DNA from: Phycisphaerales bacterium
Lineage (GTDB): Bacteria > Planctomycetota > Phycisphaerae > Phycisphaerales > UBA1924
Direction: 5' to 3'
Length of the DNA: 10,764 bases
NCBI GenBank assembly: GCA_026982035.1
Contig: JALSHW010000289.1
Coordinates: 1 to 10,764, forward strand
Within the stretch, counting starts at the first letter, position 1; the number at the start of each line of letters is the position of its first letter. The translations under genes and the position numbers were made by a program. Positions 6,060 to 10,764 of this stretch are shown here, piece after piece. The notes below the pieces were generated by a model that ran no database searches, was not told where the DNA came from, and was given only the letters and a program-made list of their open reading frames with translations.

Positions 6060-7268
6060 TTATTTGTTGATGCTGATCATTTGCCACATTGGAAGGAAGA
6101 CAGACAACGCGATCAACAGCACAATCCCCGCCATCGCGATGGTGATCATGGGTTCAATAACAGTGTTGATGTTTTTGGTCAGATGGTCGGCCATGCGATC
6201 GTAATGCCTGGCGATAATTCGGCCTGCTTTGGCGAGTTCGTTTGAGTCCTTCCCCGAGCCAATCAATCGACGAGCGAAATTTGGAAGCGTCTTGGAGTTG
6301 TTGATCACATCCTCCAATGATTCACCGTTGCGCATCTCGATACACATATCGTTGCATTCGCGTTGGAAGACTGGGCGACCTGTGGCCATTCCCGCGATTT
6401 CAATGGCCTCGATCACTTCGATCCCGGATTCAAGGCCGATGCTTAGGATACTCGAAAATCGTGCCGTGGTGACGGCGGTCAGCACCTTGCCGATGTACGG
6501 CGTTTTGTGCATAACAACTTCCATCCGATACCGGCCATTGGTGCTTTTCCAACTCTTGACAAGCCCCACCACAATTGAAACAACGACGATAAGATACGCC
6601 CACCAATAGGTCATGACCGAATCACCAATGGTTCTGACCACCGATGTGGTCAATGGCAGTTCAACGCCGTTGCTTTCAAAGATTGTTGCAAAGCGAGGAA
6701 CGACAAAGATCACAATCACACTCAACGCCAGACCCACAAAAGAGATCACAATCAGAGGGTACGACATCGCTCGTCGTACCATCTGCCGGAGCTCTATATT
6801 CCGTTCAAGCATATCAGCCAGATGTGCAGACACCGAGGCCATGCGACCTGATTTCTCGGCCGACCGGAGTGTTTCGATGTAAACTTCGCCGAAGACATCT
6901 TTGTATTTTGAAAAGGCCATCGTGATTTTTTCGCCTGCTTCAATCATGGAAGCGATGTCGATGACCATATCACGAAGCATCTTATTTTTTTCGTGTTCAC
7001 CAATGGATAGGAGTCCGCGGGAAAGCGGGATATTGGCTTCGAGCAGCGCGTTCATTTCCCTGGTTAGTAAGGCAATTTCAAGCGGGGTTATCCGTTCTTG
7101 GGTCAGCAAGAATCCATCACGAGATGATCCTTCACGAACATCCAAAACCGTGAGTCCCTGATTGCTCAGGAGCGAGAAAGCGTCGTCTTCGCTTGATGCG
7201 TTGATCATCGACTTGACCGTCTTTCCGCTGTCATCAAGTGCTTTGTAGTTGAATCGCTTTGTACTCAT
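6060..7268 (-). CDS. gspF: GspF/PilC-type inner-membrane platform protein
   Basis: 402 residues, the usual family length. The N-terminal FNYKALDDSGKTVKSMINASS is the characteristic opening of GspF. Two homologous T2SSF domains follow (about 65-190 and 267-392), each with a helical bundle, and three membrane segments lie at about 171-191, 221-241 and 374-396. The second domain opens with ARFSSILSIGLESGIEVIEAIEIA, the typical repeat motif. The usual GExSGxL signature is altered in both halves (SAEKSGRM at 136-143, GSGKDSNEL at 337-345). GspF couples the GspE ATPase to pilin insertion and extraction at the inner membrane. The start ATG lies 15 bases after gspE, with GGAG nine bases upstream. Confidence 0.92.
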   Translation of the reverse strand: MSTKRFNYKALDDSGKTVKSMINASSEDDAFSLLSNQGLTVLDVREGSSRDGFLLTQERITPLEIALLTREMNALLEANIPLSRGLLSIGEHEKNKMLRDMVIDIASMIEAGEKITMAFSKYKDVFGEVYIETLRSAEKSGRMASVSAHLADMLERNIELRQMVRRAMSYPLIVISFVGLALSVIVIFVVPRFATIFESNGVELPLTTSVVRTIGDSVMTYWWAYLIVVVSIVVGLVKSWKSTNGRYRMEVVMHKTPYIGKVLTAVTTARFSSILSIGLESGIEVIEAIEIAGMATGRPVFQRECNDMCIEMRNGESLEDVINNSKTLPNFARRLIGSGKDSNELAKAGRIIARHYDRMADHLTKNINTVIEPMITIAMAGIVLLIALSVFLPMWQMISINK

Positions 7269-7283
7269 CTGGGTCTACTCCAA

Positions 7284-8975
7284 CTACGCGCTCATTTTGA
7301 GCGTTTCTTCTTCGGTTCCAATGGAACTGTCTACGGTTGCGTGCAGTTTGCCGATCTCTTCGATGGTTGTAATGCCGAGTTTGGCGATCTCTACACCGCA
7401 CTCAAGCATGGTTCGCATCCCCGCCCGGCGAGCGGCGGCTGACAGATCAGCAAACGACGACCCGATTTCGATGAGATTCCGAACTTCAGCCGTTGCAGAG
7501 AACAACTCATACACACCGATCCGGCCTTTGTATCCGGTGCTCATGCACTTGGCACAGCCCTTGCCGACCATAAATTTTTCTGACGAAGACGCTTCTATTC
7601 CCAATGAATGCAGTTCCAATTCGGTTGGGGAGTCTTCAACAGCGCATTCTCCACACACCCTCCGCACAAGCCGTTGAGCCATGATTCCAAGAAGCGCATT
7701 GTTAATTGCAAAGGCCGGAACACCAAACTCTTTCAGGCGAGGAATCGCCCCGACCGCATCATTTGTGTGAAGCGTCGAGAACACCAAGTGACCTGTGAGG
7801 GCTGCTTGGGTTGCGATTTTAGCTGTTTCGCTGTCGCGGATTTCACCGACCAGAATCACATCGGGGTCCTGGCGGAGCATCGAGCGGAGTGCCGAGGCAA
7901 AATCGAGCCCGATGGCGGCGTTGGCCTGGACCTGACGAATCATCGGGAGCCGGATTTCTACGGGGTCCTCGATGGTCATGATGTTCCGCTCGGCGGTGTT
8001 GATCTGATTCAATGCTGTATAGAGCGTGGTGGTTTTACCTGACCCTGTTGGGCCTGTGACCAAGACCATGCCATGGGGCTTGGCGATCATGTTTTCAAAG
8101 GTTTCAGCAATCGCTGTTGGCATCCCAAGATCAACAATTCGACCGATCTTTGCGGCACTGCTCAGCAATCTGAGAACCGCGTTTTCTCCATGAATAGTCG
8201 GGATCAAACTCAACCGGACATCGACGGGCTGGCCGTTGAATGTAAACCGAAATTTTCCATCCTGAGGCCGACGGGTCTGGGCAACATCAAGATGCGCCAT
8301 CACCTTGAGCCGTTGGATAATACCTTCGTGCAACGAAATCGCAGGCCCACGGTGTGAAGTCAAAGCACCGTCAACGCGGTATCGCAGCAGGAGTGCTTTG
8401 TCGTCTGGATTGATATGAATATCCGAAGCATTCATCTCCGCAGCAGAGAACAAAATCTGATTCACCGCCGCAACAATGGGCTCTTGGTCAATCGACAGCG
8501 TGAGTTCGTCGGATTCATCATGCTCGATTTCAATGCTTGTATCCAGCGAATACGCTCTATTGATCAGCGAAGTCAGTTTATGGACATCGACCACCACCGG
8601 ATCAATCTGGAGCCGAAGTGTCTGGCGAATCTCATCGAGTGCCTGCAAATCCAATGGCTCGTGCATCGCGACGGTCGCAATTTCCCCAGTGACAAAGAGT
8701 GGGAATGCGGTATTCCGCTCGGACATACTTTTGGGCATCAGCCGTGAGTTGGTGATGTCGACATCGAAGAGTTCAAGATCGAGGAACGGATATTCACAAA
8801 CGGTCGCCTTGGCCATCGCGATGTCGCGGGCGGTCAATTTTCCAAGTTTGAGAGCGGCTTCATCAACACCGGCGTTGTGCTCATCGGCGAACTGACGGAT
8901 GTCATCAACATCACGATCCGAGAGTTTTCCCTCTTCGATCAACGATTGTAAAATAAATTCACTTGCTTCAAGCAC
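7284..8975 (-). CDS. gspE: GspE/PilB-type secretion ATPase
   Basis: 563 residues from the preferred GTG. An N-terminal MshEN/GspE-N-like region (about 5-150, with PFLDLELFDVDI) is followed by the hexameric ATPase core. The Walker A motif is GPTGSGKT (308-315), the Asp box TIEDPVE (334-340), Walker B VILVGEIRD (373-381), and the His box TGHLVFSTLHTND (394-406). A zinc site is formed by CGEC (441-444) and CAKC (474-477). All catalytic motifs look intact, so it should hydrolyse ATP to drive pseudopilus assembly at the cytoplasmic face. I prefer GTG at 8975: GGGAGG lies five bases upstream and the overlap with the PilZ gene is only eight bases. The GTG at 8990 has no ribosome site. The tetracysteine fits the GspE/PilB assembly type rather than retraction ATPase PilT. 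Confidence 0.95.
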   Translation of the reverse strand: MLEASEFILQSLIEEGKLSDRDVDDIRQFADEHNAGVDEAALKLGKLTARDIAMAKATVCEYPFLDLELFDVDITNSRLMPKSMSERNTAFPLFVTGEIATVAMHEPLDLQALDEIRQTLRLQIDPVVVDVHKLTSLINRAYSLDTSIEIEHDESDELTLSIDQEPIVAAVNQILFSAAEMNASDIHINPDDKALLLRYRVDGALTSHRGPAISLHEGIIQRLKVMAHLDVAQTRRPQDGKFRFTFNGQPVDVRLSLIPTIHGENAVLRLLSSAAKIGRIVDLGMPTAIAETFENMIAKPHGMVLVTGPTGSGKTTTLYTALNQINTAERNIMTIEDPVEIRLPMIRQVQANAAIGLDFASALRSMLRQDPDVILVGEIRDSETAKIATQAALTGHLVFSTLHTNDAVGAIPRLKEFGVPAFAINNALLGIMAQRLVRRVCGECAVEDSPTELELHSLGIEASSSEKFMVGKGCAKCMSTGYKGRIGVYELFSATAEVRNLIEIGSSFADLSAAARRAGMRTMLECGVEIAKLGITTIEEIGKLHATVDSSIGTEEETLKMSA

Positions 8976-9381
8976 GGTCGCCTCCCGCACCTTGGAGCCG
9001 CAGCATCAGGTTTTCGATTTGCGATTCAAGTTCATCATCAATCTCGGTGTAAGCCCCACCAATCAAATACGCTGGCCTGCGATCTGTCATCTGAACCCGC
9101 ATCACCCGCATCTGGCAATTGATCATTACGGATTCGGACTCTTCTCCAATATCTGGAACTTCCACCTCGATCAAGGATCCGCGTGGAAAGAAATTGGTTG
9201 TGATGAGCCCAATGCCGTTGCTTGAGAAATCGATCAGATGGACATCAATCCATCCATCTGGATTCGCCACGCCATTGGCAAACTTGATCAGTTCAGCGTG
9301 TGAATACGCCACCCGCGCTCTGGCGGGCAGTGACACCTCATGCCGTTCGTTTTTTCGGATAACCAGTCCACTCTTACTCAT
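8968..9381 (-). CDS. PilZ-domain protein, probable c-di-GMP receptor
   Basis: 137 residues forming one PilZ domain with short ends. Both c-di-GMP contact motifs are present: RxxxR as RKNER (9-13) and DxSxxG as DFSSNG (51-56), followed by the usual G-x-L strand and FPRGSLIEVEV. By family knowledge such a protein binds cyclic di-GMP and then acts on a partner. No enzymatic domain or membrane helix is fused to it. It is the first gene of the secretion cluster and overlaps gspE by eight bases, so the ATPase is the likeliest partner. The start ATG at 9381 has AAAGGA six bases upstream. The TTG at 9396 has no such support. Non-binding PilZ variants lose these residues, and this one keeps them. Confidence 0.9.
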   Translation of the reverse strand: MSKSGLVIRKNERHEVSLPARARVAYSHAELIKFANGVANPDGWIDVHLIDFSSNGIGLITTNFFPRGSLIEVEVPDIGEESESVMINCQMRVMRVQMTDRRPAYLIGGAYTEIDDELESQIENLMLRLQGAGGDRA

Positions 9382-9568
9382 GTCCCGTCCTTTCAATACT
9401 CATGTAGAGAGCACTTCAAATGCACTCATCGTCTAAGTACCGGACCATCTGAGCCCAAAATACCAACAACTCCCCAATCAAGGGGGTCAAATAATCGGCA
9501 CACTGCGGTTCTGCTTGTGTTTGGGTTGATAAGTCGCCAAATTACGAGAATTTCGCCTTCCGTATCTG

Positions 9569-9595
9569 TTGCCAACCCGAACGGCTATCTATACT
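9569..9595 (+). promoter_or_regulatory. Candidate sigma-70 promoter for rpsB-tsf
   Basis: TTGCCA (9569-9574, five of six match the -35 consensus) and TATACT (9590-9595, five of six match the -10 consensus) are separated by 15 bases, shorter than the optimal 17. A start near 9602 would put the 9599-9623 hairpin at or near the very 5' end of the transcript and give a leader of about 135 bases. Confidence 0.4.
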
Positions 9596-9598
9596 TCA

Positions 9599-9623
9599 GA
9601 CCCGGCATGATCGGTGCCGGGTC
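9599..9623 (+). promoter_or_regulatory. Leader hairpin 1 upstream of rpsB
   Basis: A perfect nine-base-pair stem, GACCCGGCA (9599-9607) with TGCCGGGTC (9615-9623), closes a seven-base loop. No T run follows on either side, so it is not a standard terminator. Its place in the leader suggests a role in regulation or mRNA stability, which is inference. Confidence 0.55.
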
Positions 9624-9645
9624 GTCAGAGTAGTACAAAAACACA

Positions 9646-9663
9646 GATCCGCACCCGCGGATC
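9646..9663 (+). promoter_or_regulatory. Leader hairpin 2 upstream of rpsB
   Basis: A perfect seven-base-pair stem, GATCCGC (9646-9652) with GCGGATC (9657-9663), closes the loop ACCC. The 3' arm begins a 12-mer that recurs just before the rpsB start codon, so the 5' arm could also pair, over six bases, with 9726-9731 next to the ribosome site. Confidence 0.5.
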
Positions 9664-9737
9664 ATTATCTGTCACTGAAGCGCCCTTCTGCGGTCCGATC
9701 GCCGCCGGTGTCGCTGAACAAGGAACGGATCATTATC
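9658..9737 (+). repeat. 12-base direct repeat in the rpsB leader
   Basis: CGGATCATTATC occurs at 9658-9669 and 9726-9737. The second copy ends on the base before the rpsB ATG and lies between the AAGGAA ribosome-site candidate (9720-9725) and the start codon. Under even base composition a perfect 12-base repeat inside about 350 bases is expected well under once in a hundred such regions. Confidence 0.85.
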
Positions 9738-10577
9738 ATGGCCAACACACTCGTCCAAGACCTCATTGAATCGGGCATCCACTTCGGGCAACGCTCGTCG
9801 GGATGGAATCCCAAAATGGGACCCTTCATCTACGGCAAACGAAACGGCATCCACATCATCGACATCAAGGAAACCGTCAAAGGCCTCCTCCTTGCACGCA
9901 AACTCGTCCAGAATATCGTCGCTGGCGGAAAAGATGTCTGCTTCGTAGGCACCAAACGACAAGCCAAAGAAGTCATCGTCCAGCGCGTCACCGATGTCGA
10001 AATGCACTATGTCACCGAGCGTTGGCTCGGCGGGACCCTCACCAACTTCCGCACCATTCGCTCGCGTCTGTCTCGTCTTGAAGAACTCGAAGCGATCCAA
10101 GAAGCCGACAACTTCGAAAGCTACTCCAAGAAAATGGAATCCCAGCTCCGCCGCGAGATGAAGAAGATTTCACGCAACCTTGGTGGCGTCCGCAAAATGA
10201 GCAAACTCCCAGGCGTCCTCATCGCCATTGATGTCAAGCGTGAAACCACCGCACTCCGCGAAGCCCGTAAACTCGGTATTCCCACCATCTGCCTCATCGA
10301 CACCGACGGCGACCCTGACATGGCCGATATTGCCATCCCAGGCAACGACGACTCGATGCGTTCGATCGATGTCATCGTCCGCGAACTCTGCAAGGCCATC
10401 ACCGATGGCAAGCAAAACCGCGTCGTCACCACCAAGGATAAAGAAGACGGTTCCTCTGAAGGGGCCCAGAAGCGTTCACGACGGGCACAATACTCAGCCA
10501 CCGAAGCACCACCCGCCGCACCACAGGAGCCAGCCAATGACGCTGCTCCAGCGGCACCAGCTTCGGCCGAGTCTTGA
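9738..10577 (+). CDS. rpsB: 30S ribosomal protein S2
   Basis: 279 residues. The opening LVQDLIESGIHFGQRSSGWNPKM, IHIIDIKETV (38-47), VGTKRQAKE (70-78), RWLGGTLTNFRTI (95-107), the LPGVLIAIDVKRE segment and IPGNDDSMRSI near 220 are all core S2 motifs. S2 joins the 30S subunit late and is required for S1 binding. The usual HFGHQ is HFGQR here. The protein is about 40 residues longer than E. coli S2 because of a basic then Ala/Pro-rich tail (from about residue 243). I chose the ATG at 9738 because the family starts two to five residues before the LV..L segment. The best ribosome site, AGGA, is 13 bases away, longer than usual. The gene uses mostly C-ending codons, unlike the secretion genes, as expected for high expression. 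tsf follows after 95 bases. Confidence 0.98.
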   Translation: MANTLVQDLIESGIHFGQRSSGWNPKMGPFIYGKRNGIHIIDIKETVKGLLLARKLVQNIVAGGKDVCFVGTKRQAKEVIVQRVTDVEMHYVTERWLGGTLTNFRTIRSRLSRLEELEAIQEADNFESYSKKMESQLRREMKKISRNLGGVRKMSKLPGVLIAIDVKRETTALREARKLGIPTICLIDTDGDPDMADIAIPGNDDSMRSIDVIVRELCKAITDGKQNRVVTTKDKEDGSSEGAQKRSRRAQYSATEAPPAAPQEPANDAAPAAPASAES

Positions 10578-10672
10578 TCCAGTTCGTGTACATCAATCCA
10601 CCACACGCCCGCCCATTCTCACATTGAACGGAGCGTGGCATCACCCAAACGCATATCGCCGGAGAAATAGAT

Positions 10673-10764
10673 ATGGCCGGAATCACAGCCAAAGAAGTCA
10701 TGAGCTTGCGGAACAAAACCGGGCTCGCCATGATGGAATGTAAAAAAGCACTCACCGAAGCCGG
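10673..10764 (+). CDS. tsf: Elongation factor Ts, N-terminal part (runs off the window)
   Basis: Thirty codons are visible, starting MAGITAKEVMSLRNKTGLAM and then MECKKALTEA. This is the UBA-like N-terminal domain of EF-Ts, with TGLAMMECKKAL matching the family's TGAGMMDCKKAL. EF-Ts exchanges GDP for GTP on EF-Tu. The start ATG has GGAG eight bases upstream. The rpsB-tsf pair is one of the most conserved bacterial gene orders, and no terminator is seen in the 95 bases between them, so they are probably co-transcribed. Confidence 0.95.
   Translation, partial: MAGITAKEVMSLRNKTGLAMMECKKALTEA

Larger units (their letters stand above)
9382..9737. other. Divergent intergenic region: operon promoter side and rpsB leader
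   Basis: No gene is visible on either strand. For the minus-strand operon the only hint of a promoter is an extended -10 (TGGTATTTT, 9465-9457), which I rate weak. A small CCCC/GGGG hairpin lies at 9472-9485. The right half holds the candidate rpsB promoter (9569-9595), two leader hairpins (9599-9623 and 9646-9663) and a 12-base direct repeat ending at the rpsB start codon. Confidence 0.6.

Noticed and set aside
9472..9485. CCCC/GGGG hairpin upstream of the PilZ gene as a regulatory element
   Set aside because: The stem is four base pairs with no supporting context.
9672..10100. Minus-strand open frame of 142 codons
   Set aside because: It is antisense to rpsB, and the acidic repetitive composition is what the complement of C-rich rpsB codons gives.
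10121..10606. Minus-strand open frame of 161 codons
   Set aside because: It is antisense to rpsB and its Ala/Pro tail, with no ribosome site or recognisable domain.
1..10764. CRISPR array, insertion sequence or attachment site (for instance at the tRNA)
   Set aside because: No regularly spaced repeats, no transposase or integrase frames, and no repeat of the tRNA 3' end was seen in the window.

Overview
The window looks like chromosomal DNA of a Planctomycetota member, most likely near the Phycisphaerae. I infer this from moderate GC, several GTG starts, an FTLVELLVVI-type major pilin cut after alanine rather than glycine, and a type II secretion/type IV pilus cluster with fused PilM-PilN. 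It holds a secretion-like operon between housekeeping genes. No mobile element, CRISPR array or prophage gene is visible.

Layout. At the left end, on the minus strand, are moaD (258-10) and the first codons of a following gene that is probably moaE. Positions 259-576 hold no gene, only a 13-base tandem repeat, a small hairpin and a strong intrinsic terminator. This terminator (529-555) follows a minus-strand tRNA-Val(CAC) at 577-650. From 9381 down to 728 runs a ten-gene minus-strand cluster: PilZ protein, GspE ATPase, GspF platform protein, major pseudopilin GspG, minor pseudopilins GspH, GspI, GspJ, a short GspK/PilX-like protein, a PilM-PilN fusion (GspL-like), a PilO/GspM-like protein and a GspB-domain protein. 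(That is eleven polypeptides if PilZ is counted separately from the ten secretion components.) Junctions are overlaps or gaps of at most 15 bases, except one 150-base gap (3509-3658) that carries a run of nine G. From 9382 to 9737 is a divergent intergenic region with the rpsB leader. It is followed on the plus strand by rpsB (9738-10577) and the first 30 codons of tsf.

How the parts work together. GspE powers assembly of a GspG pseudopilus on GspF. GspH/I/J and the GspK-like protein would form its tip. The PilM-N fusion and the PilO-like protein would make the inner-membrane scaffold, and the GspB-like protein would span the periplasm. A PilZ protein with an intact c-di-GMP motif, translationally coupled to the ATPase, suggests second-messenger control. 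The secretin (GspD), the GspC link and the prepilin peptidase are absent here and must be encoded elsewhere or replaced.

The observations most worth checking are the fused, apparently nucleotide-blind PilM-PilN, the very short GspK-like tip protein, the PilZ-GspE coupling, the homopolymer at the only operon gap, the tRNA that seems to share the operon's terminator, and the rpsB leader with two hairpins and a repeated 12-mer abutting its start codon.
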